Assembly: GCA_017472605.1 (NCBI GenBank)
Contig: JAFUPV010000008.1
Location: 1-48,304 of the forward strand
Origin: Lachnospiraceae bacterium
GTDB lineage: Bacteria; Bacillota; Clostridia; Lachnospirales; Lachnospiraceae
DNA length: 48,304 bases
Direction: 5' to 3'
How positions within the stretch are numbered: the stretch's first letter is position 1; each line of letters begins with the position of its first letter. Position numbers and translations under genes: made by a program. Below are positions 23,590-32,594 of the stretch, in pieces. A model generated the notes under the pieces. That model did no database searches, was not told where the DNA came from, and worked only from the letters and a program-made list of their open reading frames with translations.

Positions 23590-24087
23590 TCACCTTCTCT
23601 TTCTGTGATAGAACCACAGGACCAGTTTTTCCAGATACCGTTTAAGCACAATCTGAATCTCTTCCTTTGGATGGATCGGCATTACCAGACAGCTTGGGAT
23701 TCCCGCTCTGTTTGCGCCGAACACATCGGTAAAAAGCTGATCTCCCACAAACAGTGTAGAAGCGCAGTCCGTTCCCATCAGCTCCATTGCCTTCCGGTAG
23801 TTCTTTCTGGACGGCTTATGGGCATCCGACACATATGCGGAACCAACCGCCTGTGCAAAGGGCTTCACACGCGGTTCCTGATTGTTGGAAATCAGACAGG
23901 TCTGAAAGCCCATGGAGCGAAGCTGCTCAAAGAGAGCCAGGGCTTTCCCGTCTGCCGGCGCCCCATGGGGCACCAGCGTATTGTCAATATCAAAAATGAT
24001 TCCCCGGATTCCTTTCTGATATGCTTCCCGGTAATCAATCATGTACGCGGACTCACACTCCGCCTTCGGATATAACAGCTGAATCAT
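23590..24087 (-). CDS. YqeG-family HAD phosphatase
   Basis: 165-residue HAD superfamily IIIA phosphatase. Motif I is FDIDNTLVPHG with D33 and D35, motif II is CLISNNQEPR, motif III lysine is in AHKPSRKNY, and the metal-binding acidic end is FVGDQLFTDVFGANRAG. YqeG proteins are universal in Firmicutes; the substrate is unknown here. It starts 4 bp after nrdR with only a weak ribosome binding site, so it is likely translated by coupling. Confidence 0.92.
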   Translation of the reverse strand: MIQLLYPKAECESAYMIDYREAYQKGIRGIIFDIDNTLVPHGAPADGKALALFEQLRSMGFQTCLISNNQEPRVKPFAQAVGSAYVSDAHKPSRKNYRKAMELMGTDCASTLFVGDQLFTDVFGANRAGIPSCLVMPIHPKEEIQIVLKRYLEKLVLWFYHRKRR

Positions 24088-24090
24088 CGG

Positions 24091-24549
24091 TCAGTTCTCT
24101 TTCTGCAGAAGCATTTTCAGTTCTTCCGCAAATGTATTTACATCGGTAAAGGAACGGTATACGCTGGCAAAGCGGACATATGCAACCTTGTCAAGGGCTT
24201 TCAGCTTATCCATGACCATCTCACCGATCATGGAACTTGGCACTTCCTTCACATCCATTGCAAAGATGGCATTCTCCACCTCATCCACCAGCTGATTCAG
24301 CGTTTCGGTTGAAATCGGCCGCTTATGACAGGCCATTACGATCCCTGACTTCACCTTGTCACGGCTGTACAGTTCACGGTTCTCATCCTTCTTGATCACC
24401 ATTACAGGAAAGATGTCCTGCTTTTCATAGGTGGTAAACCGTCTTTGACAGCTCTCACACTGTCTCCTTCGTCTGATTGCACTGTTGTCATCGGACGGTC
24501 TGGAATCCACAACTCTGGTTCCATCTTCTCCGCAGTACGGACATTTCAT
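24091..24549 (-). CDS. nrdR: Transcriptional repressor NrdR
   Basis: 152-residue regulator of ribonucleotide reductase genes. N-terminal zinc ribbon with C3, C6, C31 and C34 and the basic segment IRRRRQCESCQRRFTTYE, then an ATP-cone domain (VIKKDENRELYSRDKVKSG). Start at 24549 because MKCPYCGEDGTRVVDSR is the family N-terminus and AGGAGG lies 8 nt upstream. No nrd genes are in the window. It follows ylmC by 14 bp. Confidence 0.96.
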   Translation of the reverse strand: MKCPYCGEDGTRVVDSRPSDDNSAIRRRRQCESCQRRFTTYEKQDIFPVMVIKKDENRELYSRDKVKSGIVMACHKRPISTETLNQLVDEVENAIFAMDVKEVPSSMIGEMVMDKLKALDKVAYVRFASVYRSFTDVNTFAEELKMLLQKEN

Positions 24550-24563
24550 ATAAACGCCTCCTC

Positions 24564-24827
24564 TCACGATCCCCTGCACTGGTTAAGTACTTCCTCTTCC
24601 CGGATATCCACCAGTATGATATCGGGACCAATCTGACATATTTTGCAGAATGGTATGATAAATTCGGTATCTCTGCCGAACAGTCCGCAGATTTTTCCGA
24701 TACCCGGTACCACAATCGCAGTAATCCGGCCTGTCGCACAGTCAAATTCAATGTCGCAGACAAACCCAAGCCGTTTGCAGTCACAGATATTGATCACTTC
24801 TTTCTGCTTCAGATCACATATTCTCAT
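24564..24827 (-). CDS. YlmC/YmxH-family sporulation protein (PRC-barrel)
   Basis: 87-residue protein with a PRC-barrel-like fold, MRICDLKQKEVINICDCKRLGFVCDIEFD and VVPGIGKICGLFGRDTEFIIPF, as in YlmC/YmxH proteins of spore formers; exact role unknown. Start set at 24827 from family length and an AGGCGG just upstream. A 112-residue frame from 24902 exists but lacks a ribosome binding site and overlaps nothing conserved. It precedes nrdR directly. Confidence 0.85.
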   Translation of the reverse strand: MRICDLKQKEVINICDCKRLGFVCDIEFDCATGRITAIVVPGIGKICGLFGRDTEFIIPFCKICQIGPDIILVDIREEEVLNQCRGS

Positions 24828-24919
24828 TGCCGCCTGCCGCATCCCTTTTCTATCAGAATATGCGGCAGAACGCGTTTCTGCTACTGTGTCACCGGATGCC
24901 ATCGGTTCTGTTCCCGTAT

Positions 24920-26512
24920 TTATTCGTTGTTTGTGCCGAACTCAGACAGTTTCAGACCTTTATTGCGCTCCAGCACCATCTGCGGGCTCCAGCTGTTTGC
25001 AAACAGAAGCAGCGGATTGCCCTTCAGGTCTCTGACTTTCTTCATGTCGGAGGTTCCTGTCAGCTTCGCCACATCAATCTCCTGCCAGTTTTCGATCCAG
25101 CGGATGTATTCGTAGGGAAGCACATCCATGCGGATCTCAACGTTGTATTCGCTTTCCAGACGGAATTTCAGCACATCAAACTGAAGCACACCGACAACAC
25201 CGACAATGATCTCTTCCATGCCGGTATTGAACTCCTGGAAGATCTGGATCGCACCCTCCAGAGCGATCTGGCTGATGCCCTTGATGAACTGCTTTCGCTT
25301 CATGGTATCCACCTGACGGACACGGGCAAAATGCTCCGGCGCAAAGGTGGGAATTCCGTCAAAACGGAAGTTTTTGGACGGAGCACAGATGGTATCGCCG
25401 ATGGCGAAAATACCCGGGTCAAACACACCGATAATATCACCTGCGTAGGCTTCCTCCACATGGGTACGCTCCTGTGCCATCATCTGCTGGGGCTGCGTCA
25501 GACGGATCTTTCTTCCGCCCTGCACATGGTTTACTTCCATACCGGCATCAAACTTGCCGGAACAGATGCGCATGAACGCGATGCGGTCGCGGTGAGCCTT
25601 ATTCATGTTTGCCTGGATCTTAAAGACAAAGGCAGAGAAATAGTCATCAAACGGACTGATCTCGCCCACATCACTGTGACGCGGCAGCGGTGAATAGGTC
25701 ATCTGAAGGAAGTGCTCCAGGAAGGTCTCCACACCAAAGTTTGTCAGCGCGGAGCCGAAGAATACCGGTGACTGTTTTCCGGCACTGACTGCTTCCTGAT
25801 CAAAATCGTCACATGCGCCGTCCAGAAGCTCGATGTCCTCTAAAAGCTTCTGATAGCCGATTACACCGACTTCCTCCTCGGCCCCTTCTACATCCAGCTC
25901 ATGGCTCTCAACCTCGTGCATTCCGGCATCAGCGGCAACAAACGTGGTGATTTTTCTTGTATTGCGGTCATAGACACCCTTGAAGCTCTTGCCGCAGCCG
26001 ATGGGCCAGTTGATCGGGCAGGTACGGATTCCCAGCACACGCTCGATCTCATCCATCAGTTCGAACGGATCGTTTGCTTCACGGTCCAGCTTGTTGATGA
26101 AGGTAAAGATCGGAATGTGGCGCATCACACAGACTTTAAACAGCTTAATTGTCTGTGCCTCAACACCTTTGGAAGCGTCGATTACCATTACCGCAGAATC
26201 CGCAGCCATCAGGGTACGGTAGGTATCCTCTGAGAAATCCTGATGTCCGGGCGTATCCAGAATGTTGATGCAGTAGCCGTCATAGTGGAACTGGAGAACC
26301 GAGGAAGTAACTGAAATACCTCTCTGCTTTTCAATCTCCATCCAGTCGGACACTGCATGCTTCTGTGTTTTCTTTCCCTTTACCGATCCCGCCTGATTGA
26401 TGGCACCTCCATAAAGAAGGAATTTTTCAGTCAGAGTCGTTTTACCTGCGTCCGGGTGGGAAATGATGGCAAACGTCCGCCTTTTTTTAATTTCGTCTTC
26501 ATATTTTGACAT
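24920..26512 (-). CDS. prfC: Peptide chain release factor 3
   Basis: 530-residue GTPase that removes RF1/RF2 from the ribosome after peptide release. G1 motif SHPDAGKTTLTEK (18-30), switch SVTSSVLQF, G3 DTPGHQDFSEDTYR, G4 NKLDRE, and the RF3-specific C-terminal half (VGVVGVLQFDVLKFRLESEYN). Start at 26512 chosen because the length then equals E. coli RF3 (529); an upstream in-frame ATG at 26575 would overlap the preceding gene. Ribosome binding site weak. It follows the glucosaminidase gene by 25 bp. Confidence 0.95.
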   Translation of the reverse strand: MSKYEDEIKKRRTFAIISHPDAGKTTLTEKFLLYGGAINQAGSVKGKKTQKHAVSDWMEIEKQRGISVTSSVLQFHYDGYCINILDTPGHQDFSEDTYRTLMAADSAVMVIDASKGVEAQTIKLFKVCVMRHIPIFTFINKLDREANDPFELMDEIERVLGIRTCPINWPIGCGKSFKGVYDRNTRKITTFVAADAGMHEVESHELDVEGAEEEVGVIGYQKLLEDIELLDGACDDFDQEAVSAGKQSPVFFGSALTNFGVETFLEHFLQMTYSPLPRHSDVGEISPFDDYFSAFVFKIQANMNKAHRDRIAFMRICSGKFDAGMEVNHVQGGRKIRLTQPQQMMAQERTHVEEAYAGDIIGVFDPGIFAIGDTICAPSKNFRFDGIPTFAPEHFARVRQVDTMKRKQFIKGISQIALEGAIQIFQEFNTGMEEIIVGVVGVLQFDVLKFRLESEYNVEIRMDVLPYEYIRWIENWQEIDVAKLTGTSDMKKVRDLKGNPLLLFANSWSPQMVLERNKGLKLSEFGTNNE

Positions 26513-26537
26513 AACAGTTTCAAAACCTTTCCAGTAT

Positions 26538-29174
26538 CTATTCAGTTTTACGTTGCTGCAGTTCATAATTGCCAAGAAGAACTGCTTTCATGATTGAAAA
26601 ATCGAGAATGTTGAATGTGCCGTCCTGATTCAGATCAGCAGCGATCAGCTGATCCTCACTCAGTTCACTCCGCTCCAGAAGAACCGACTTTCCAATGGAA
26701 AAATCAAACACATCGAGCACACTGTCTCCGTTGACATCTCCATGAAGAATGATCGGACAATACAGCACAATTTTACCGGTTCTGTGATCCGAAACAACCA
26801 GGTAGACTCCGGTTCCCACAATCTCTTCTCCGGTATACTCCTTCAGTTCCGCATCATCAAATAATGCTGCCCAGATATCGCCTTTCACATCCACATTTTT
26901 CAGAAACGCTTCCGCTGTCGTCTCCGGTTCTACACCGTCGATCATAACTGTATTTCTGTCTTCCAGCACAGTCAGCTGATAGTATGGCACATAGACCGTT
27001 GCGTATTCCTGCGCACCCATGCCGATGTAGATGTACTGATCTTCGATTCGGAATTCGCCATAGGAGAGATCCTCATTCTCAAACGGATCGTTTTCACCTT
27101 TCCGGACAATTGTCAGCGTATAGGTTCGGATTTCTCCCGTTTCCGCAATGATCTCAATGGGGCAGACATTGCTTCCCACTTCAAGCGCCAGTTCTTTTGG
27201 AGCGATGAGATATGCATTGTCATTGGCCGGCACCGCCTCTAAAGAAACCGTTTCTTTTTCATAGGGTACACGGAAGGTAAATGTCGTTGTCTCCTTTTCG
27301 TAATCGGTGAACACATCCTCTCCATCTACTTTCAGTGACTCCAGGTAATTGTTGGGATTTCCGTTGTCAGTCGGTTCCGCAGCCTGCTGCGGCATCTGCT
27401 CAAACACCGGAATCCTGAAAACAAACGGCATGTCCAGCAGACCCATGTCCTGATAGGAGCGTCTGACAGTCTTGCTCTCGTTCATCGGCGCAATGATTGC
27501 CTGCATGTACTGATGCCAGTACAGCTTTCCGTCCGAATTGTCGACGTCGAATTTCTGCAGATACAGCGAATCCTGACCGGCAAGGATGTAGGATGTGGCA
27601 ATGTTTACCGCGCCGCCGATGATTGATTTCACCGGTGTATCCCAGGATCCTTCATATTCCGTTCCGTCAGGAAGAATCATTGAGGATCCGGTACGCGCTC
27701 TCGCCAGACCGCTGGTTACAATTGCCTCTCTCGTCTGGCCGCTGGCGTTGATGTTGAAATAATTGTACAGATTTTCATATTCCGGATATGTGCCGCTGAT
27801 CAGCTCAGACGTTCCATACACGCCCTGTTCCTGCCGGATGCGTGACGCAAGCATGACAGGATTCACATTGTATTTTTCACCGATCCAGTGGAGGAGCCAC
27901 GCATAGGTGAAATCTTCTCCCGGAACACTGGTATCGTACATGAAGGTTCCCTTCAGCAGCGCATTAACTGTTTCCACGCTCTGACATTCGGCTTCATACT
28001 GCAGCTTTTCAAACATGAAAATGTACGTTTCATTGATAAAGTTGCGCGGATCCAGACAGTAGCGGACTGCCTGCTCGGAGGCAGCCACATTGGTCGGCTC
28101 CCAGAGAAACCAGGTGTCTGTCCGCCAGTCATAGTTATACACCTTACCCTGACTGTTCTTTCCCAGTGTCTCCATGGAACGCCATGCCAGCGGATAGCTG
28201 AGAGGAACCAGATTCCGGTTCACAACCTCACGCTGCTTTGACACGGCCTCCTCAAACTCAATTCCGACATAAAGCGGCTGGAACGCCCAGTTTGGATGTG
28301 CTTCTTTCAGCTGCCTGATCAGCACCTGATAGTCTTCCGGAAACGCATCCGTCTGATCCACATCCTCCAGCGAAAAGAGCTGGATCCCGGAACTCTGGAT
28401 CACAACGGAATCCGGTCTGACATACGCCTCATAGCTGTAGTCATCCAGCTGAAAAATCACCTGATACCAGACAGGATCACCGTTCTCCAGGACAAGAGCG
28501 ATCACAGAAAGTTCTGTTCCCTCCGGTACCGTAACAAGAACGGCTGACTCTGCCGACGCACTGCGGTGTGCCGCAAGGGACGCCCCTGCGCTGGCAGAAG
28601 CAAAACAGCTCATGATTTCCGTCTCAGCTTCCGTCACCGGCTCCGCCAATGATTCCTCATCCGTCGCCAGTTCTGTACCGGAAACAGATTCGTCTTCTGA
28701 ACCTGACTCTGATTCCAGTACCGACTCCGGTTCCGCTAAGGACGCATCGCCGTTTTCCGTTTCCATCTCATCTGACGGTTCTTCATCAGAGGGCATTCCG
28801 TCAGAAGAGGACGACTCGCCGAAAGACGTTGATTCGCCAGAAGAAACCGGTTCGCTAAAAGACGTTCCCTCACCAGAAGCGGCGGGCTCGCCCAACGACG
28901 TTCCTTCTCCGGCAGTGACCGGCTCCGAAGGAGATATCTGCTCCGGTTCTGCAGACGATGCTTCCGCTGATGTCAGCTCCTGCCCGTCAGAGAATTCGGC
29001 CGGCATTTCCGAAGAATCGGGTGCCGATTCGCCGTCACCAAAGATATCCGTCATGGAAAAAAATCCGGTCTGTGTCATCGGCTCAGATGATTCTGCAGCA
29101 AATCCGGTCATCTGCGCGAAAAGGCTGCAGCTAAGCAATATGGCAAGATTAATTGGTGTCCGTTTACGGCGCAT
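26538..29174 (-). CDS. Secreted glucosaminidase-like protein with cadherin-like and dockerin domains
   Basis: 878-residue secreted protein. Signal peptide at 1-27 (basic RRKR, hydrophobic core, cut after GFAA). Residues 28-210 are Ser/Glu/Gly-rich with three 12-residue repeats (about 84-119). An SH3-like segment covers about 205-265. Residues 280-595 resemble LytD/Atl-type beta-N-acetylglucosaminidase (NPVMLASRIRQEQG with likely catalytic E449; GLARARTGSSMILPDG). A cadherin-like beta-sandwich follows at 607-692. Two dockerin-type calcium loops close the protein: D813-N815-D817-D821-D824 and D847-N849-D851-N855-D858. GGGGG is 6 nt before the ATG. It sits 31 bp after aspS in a translation operon, an odd place for a cell-wall hydrolase. 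Domain calls are from motif reading. Confidence 0.88.
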   Translation of the reverse strand: MRRKRTPINLAILLSCSLFAQMTGFAAESSEPMTQTGFFSMTDIFGDGESAPDSSEMPAEFSDGQELTSAEASSAEPEQISPSEPVTAGEGTSLGEPAASGEGTSFSEPVSSGESTSFGESSSSDGMPSDEEPSDEMETENGDASLAEPESVLESESGSEDESVSGTELATDEESLAEPVTEAETEIMSCFASASAGASLAAHRSASAESAVLVTVPEGTELSVIALVLENGDPVWYQVIFQLDDYSYEAYVRPDSVVIQSSGIQLFSLEDVDQTDAFPEDYQVLIRQLKEAHPNWAFQPLYVGIEFEEAVSKQREVVNRNLVPLSYPLAWRSMETLGKNSQGKVYNYDWRTDTWFLWEPTNVAASEQAVRYCLDPRNFINETYIFMFEKLQYEAECQSVETVNALLKGTFMYDTSVPGEDFTYAWLLHWIGEKYNVNPVMLASRIRQEQGVYGTSELISGTYPEYENLYNYFNINASGQTREAIVTSGLARARTGSSMILPDGTEYEGSWDTPVKSIIGGAVNIATSYILAGQDSLYLQKFDVDNSDGKLYWHQYMQAIIAPMNESKTVRRSYQDMGLLDMPFVFRIPVFEQMPQQAAEPTDNGNPNNYLESLKVDGEDVFTDYEKETTTFTFRVPYEKETVSLEAVPANDNAYLIAPKELALEVGSNVCPIEIIAETGEIRTYTLTIVRKGENDPFENEDLSYGEFRIEDQYIYIGMGAQEYATVYVPYYQLTVLEDRNTVMIDGVEPETTAEAFLKNVDVKGDIWAALFDDAELKEYTGEEIVGTGVYLVVSDHRTGKIVLYCPIILHGDVNGDSVLDVFDFSIGKSVLLERSELSEDQLIAADLNQDGTFNILDFSIMKAVLLGNYELQQRKTE

Positions 29175-29205
29175 GGAAATCCCCCTTTCTATACGCACAG
29201 ACGTT

Positions 29206-30996
29206 TTATTTTTCGGGAACGGAAATCTCGATTCCCAGCTCAACCAGCTGTTTTTCATCAACCACATCCGGCGCATTGGTCATCAGACAGCTTGCATCCT
29301 TTACCTTCGGGAAGGCAATTACTTCACGGATGCTGTCCTCCTTCGCCATCAGCATGATCAGGCGGTCAAGACCATATGCCAGACCGGCATGCGGCGGAAC
29401 GCCGTACTTGAAGGCATCCAGAAGGAAGGCAAAGCGCTCATAAGCCTGTTCCTTTGTAAATCCAAGCACTTCAAACATCTTTTCCTGAATCTCGCTGTTG
29501 TAGATTCGAACGGAACCGCCGCCGATCTCAACGCCGTTAAGCGTGATGTCGTAAGCCTTTGCACGCACCTTGCCGGGATCGGTATCGAGAAGGGGAAGAT
29601 CCTCTTCCATCGGCATGGTAAATGGATGGTGCATCGCAACGTATCGATCTTCTTCCTCGGAGTACTCTAACAGCGGGAAATCAACGATCCAGAGGAACTT
29701 ATATTCATCTTTATGGATCAGTCCCAGATTTTTTGCGATCTCGCAGCGCAGCGCGCCGAGAACATTCCATACAACAGTCTTCTTGTCAGCAGCCAGCAGA
29801 AGCAGATCGCCCGGCTTTCCTTCCAGTTTCGCAACGATGGCATCCAGCTCTTCCTGTGTCATGAATTTTGCAAAGGAAGACTTCAGGCTGCCGTCCGGCT
29901 GAATTGCGATCCACGCCAGACCCTTTGCTCCGTATGTCTTTGCAAACTCAACCAGCGCATCAATCTTCTTTCTCGGCAGACTTCCCTGACCGCACGCGTT
30001 GATACCGCGAACGGTGCCGCCTGCTGCCAGCGCTCCGGAGAAGACGCTGAAACCACAGTTCTTTACTTCCTCACTGACATCCTTCAGTTCAAATCCAAAA
30101 CGGATATCCGGCTTATCGGAACCGAAACGGTCCATTGCCTCCTGCCAGGACATACGCGGGATTGGAAGCGGGATCTCAACGTCAAGGGCTTCTTTGAACA
30201 TGCGGGCAAGAAGACGCTCATTGACATCGATTACATCGTCCATGTCTACAAAGGACAGCTCCATGTCGATCTGGGTGAATTCCGGCTGACGGTCTGCGCG
30301 CAGATCCTCGTCGCGGAAACACTTAACGATCTGATAATAACGGTCATAACCGGAGCACATCAGCAGCTGCTTAAACAACTGAGGAGACTGGGGCAGCGCA
30401 TAGAAACTTCCCTGATGAACACGGCTCGGTACCAGGTAATCTCTCGCGCCTTCCGGCGTGCTCTTTGTCAGCATCGGAGTCTCCAGCTCAAGGAAGCCCT
30501 CTTCTGCCAGGAAATTTCTCGTTGCGGCCGCAACCTTGCTTCTCATCATCAGATTGCGCTGAAGCTTCGGTCTTCTCAAATCCAGATAGCGGTATTTCAG
30601 ACGAAGCTCGTCTCTTGTCGCCAGATCATCCTCAATGGGGAAAGGCGGAGTCAGCGCCTCGGAAAGAATTCTCAGCTCATTTACAACAATTTCGATGTCT
30701 CCGGTTGCCAGATTCTCGTTCACAGCGCCGGAACGCTTTACTACCTTACCAACTGCCGCAATTACAAACTCGCTGCGCAGGGTTCCCGCCTTTGCGAAGC
30801 CTTCCTCGCCCACCTCAGCGGTATCAAATACCAGCTGGATGATTCCGCTTCTGTCTCTCAGATCAACAAAGATCAGACTGCCGAGATTTCTTCTTCTCTG
30901 CACCCATCCCATCACAGTTACCACTTCGCCGATGTTTGCGGCGGACACTTCTGTACATCTGTGGGTTCTCTTCAACCCTTTCATGGACTCTGCCAT
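29206..30996 (-). CDS. aspS: Aspartyl-tRNA synthetase, class II
   Basis: 596-residue bacterial-type AspRS. N-terminal OB-fold (VVTVMGWVQRRRNLGSLIFVDLRDRSG), motif 2 FRDEDLRADRQPEFTQ, the bacterial GAD insertion, and motif 3 GLAYGLDRLIMLMA. Full length. Start at 30996 because AGGAGG is 6 nt upstream; longer frame to 31020 unsupported. Whether it is the discriminating form or also charges tRNA-Asn cannot be read from the sequence. It follows hisS by 131 bp in the same orientation. Confidence 0.97.
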   Translation of the reverse strand: MAESMKGLKRTHRCTEVSAANIGEVVTVMGWVQRRRNLGSLIFVDLRDRSGIIQLVFDTAEVGEEGFAKAGTLRSEFVIAAVGKVVKRSGAVNENLATGDIEIVVNELRILSEALTPPFPIEDDLATRDELRLKYRYLDLRRPKLQRNLMMRSKVAAATRNFLAEEGFLELETPMLTKSTPEGARDYLVPSRVHQGSFYALPQSPQLFKQLLMCSGYDRYYQIVKCFRDEDLRADRQPEFTQIDMELSFVDMDDVIDVNERLLARMFKEALDVEIPLPIPRMSWQEAMDRFGSDKPDIRFGFELKDVSEEVKNCGFSVFSGALAAGGTVRGINACGQGSLPRKKIDALVEFAKTYGAKGLAWIAIQPDGSLKSSFAKFMTQEELDAIVAKLEGKPGDLLLLAADKKTVVWNVLGALRCEIAKNLGLIHKDEYKFLWIVDFPLLEYSEEEDRYVAMHHPFTMPMEEDLPLLDTDPGKVRAKAYDITLNGVEIGGGSVRIYNSEIQEKMFEVLGFTKEQAYERFAFLLDAFKYGVPPHAGLAYGLDRLIMLMAKEDSIREVIAFPKVKDASCLMTNAPDVVDEKQLVELGIEISVPEK

Positions 30997-31127
30997 ATTC
31001 TGCCTCCTGTAACCAGTCAAATCATTTCTATTTGCGACGATTCCACGGATTCTCCGTCCCGGAGTTCCGCTCCTGTGGATCCGTCTGTTCGCAGTGATCT
31101 GTTTTCTTTAAACACATCTCTCTGCGG

Positions 31128-32387
31128 TCAGCGCAGACCCTCTTTATAAAACTCCTCAATCACAGCATAGCCTTCTGCAGCCAGCTGCTCTTTCTGGAAC
31201 TTTTTATTCTTATTCATCCAGGAAATCAGGACCTGAACGCCTCCTGCACGCTCTTCCATTGCCTTTGCCAGCACCTGACCAAGAACAGCGCTGTCAATGC
31301 CTTTCTCAATCAGATAGGCTTTTCTGGAGGAAGCGCCTGGAACCTCAAAGCCCTGCTCCAGAAGCAGCGTAACAATCCGCTCAAAACCAATGGAGAAACC
31401 GCATGCCGGTGTCTGCATTCCGGTAAACTTTCCTACCATCTCGTCATAGCGGCCGCCTCCCGCAACAGATCCCGGGAAACCGTCAACGCTGATCTCGAAA
31501 ATGGTACCTGTGTAGTAAGACATGCCGCGCACAAGCGTTGGGTCAAACACAAGACGGAAGCTGGATTTCGCAGTCGCAAGAACGGTATCGCAGATCTGCT
31601 TTAAGTTTTCTGCTGCTCCTCCCTCAAGGAAACCGTCCAGCTCAGCTGCCAGATAAGCCAGGCCGTCTTCACTGCCGTTTACGTCCTCAAACAGGGACAG
31701 GTAACGGTCGATGCATTCCTTTGCAAATCCTGCCTCTTCCAGTTCCTTCGCCACGCCGTCCGCGCCGATCTTGTCCATCTTGTCCAGGATGATGAAAACC
31801 TCGTCATATCTTGCCTCATCAAAACCGCTGTACTTTGCCATTCCGCGAAGAATCCGGCGGTCATTGATGTGAACGGTGTAGCCGGCGAAGCCAACCTTTC
31901 CAAGCAGCGTAGTGGTCGCAAGAATCAGCTCGATTTCCGCCAGATTGGTCGGATCTCCCAGAATGTCGATGTCGCACTGATAGAACTGGCGGAAACGCCC
32001 CTTCTGCGGACGGTCTGCTCTCCATACCGGACCGATCTGCAGCGCCTTAAACGGCTTGGGAAGGGTTGCCGCGTTGTTGGAATAGTAACGGGACAGCGGT
32101 ACTGTCAGGTCGTAGCGCATGCCGCAGTCTACCAGATCATTTTCCGTCTGAGCCGTCTCCAGCTTCAGCTTCTCTCCGCGCTTTAACACTTTGAAGATCA
32201 GCTTCTCGTTTTCTCCGCCCTGCTTGTTGCTCAGATTTCCGATGTTTTCCATGCATGGGGTCTCGATGGGCGTAAAACCGAATCCCTTGTAGGTTTCCTT
32301 AATCAATGCGATCACATAGTCACGGATCAGCATCTCTGCAGGAAGAATATCTTTCATGCCGGTAACCGGCTTTTTTGCAAGTGCCAT
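31128..32387 (-). CDS. hisS: Histidyl-tRNA synthetase
   Basis: 419-residue class II enzyme for tRNA-His. Motif 1 region GFGFTPIETPCMENI, motif 2 VWRADRPQKGRFRQFYQCDID, histidine loop VRGMSYYTGTIFE, motif 3 GFSIGFERI, and a C-terminal anticodon-binding domain. Start at 32387 because GGAGG is close upstream and MALAKKPVTGMKDILP matches the family. A long in-frame extension to 32480 runs through a leader hairpin and is not coding. No T-box sequence was found in its leader. Confidence 0.96.
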   Translation of the reverse strand: MALAKKPVTGMKDILPAEMLIRDYVIALIKETYKGFGFTPIETPCMENIGNLSNKQGGENEKLIFKVLKRGEKLKLETAQTENDLVDCGMRYDLTVPLSRYYSNNAATLPKPFKALQIGPVWRADRPQKGRFRQFYQCDIDILGDPTNLAEIELILATTTLLGKVGFAGYTVHINDRRILRGMAKYSGFDEARYDEVFIILDKMDKIGADGVAKELEEAGFAKECIDRYLSLFEDVNGSEDGLAYLAAELDGFLEGGAAENLKQICDTVLATAKSSFRLVFDPTLVRGMSYYTGTIFEISVDGFPGSVAGGGRYDEMVGKFTGMQTPACGFSIGFERIVTLLLEQGFEVPGASSRKAYLIEKGIDSAVLGQVLAKAMEERAGGVQVLISWMNKNKKFQKEQLAAEGYAVIEEFYKEGLR

Positions 32388-32452
32388 AATCTCCTCCTCA
32401 TTGGGCCTTCTTTCTGTCAGCAGCCGATGGTGCACGGCCCGGTTTTTGAACA

Positions 32453-32488
32453 CCAAAAGCGAGTGGGGTGACACTCGCATACTTTTGG
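32453..32488 (-). promoter_or_regulatory. 5'-end hairpin in the hisS leader
   Basis: A strong hairpin (CCAAAA + GCGAGTG arms, 3-4 nt bulge, 6-nt loop) begins about 8 nt from the predicted transcription start. No T-run. It may stabilise the transcript or control hisS. Confidence 0.45.
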
Positions 32489-32502
32489 CATTTTATGTTT
32501 TT

Positions 32503-32530
32503 ATTGTAGCAATTTTTTCGGATATTGCAA
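32503..32530 (-). promoter_or_regulatory. Promoter of hisS
   Basis: Minus strand: -35 TTGCAA at 32525-32530, 16-bp spacer, -10 TACAAT at 32503-32508. Confidence 0.65.
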
Positions 32531-32594
32531 GTGTTTTTTCCGGCTGATGTGTTTTTATGGCGAAAGTTTTTTCATCAGCGGACGGCCGGACCGG

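Noticed and set aside
32388-32480. Histidine leader peptide before hisS
   Set aside because: Only three scattered His codons, no stop codon before hisS, no ribosome binding site and no terminator with T-run; reported only as a hairpin leader.
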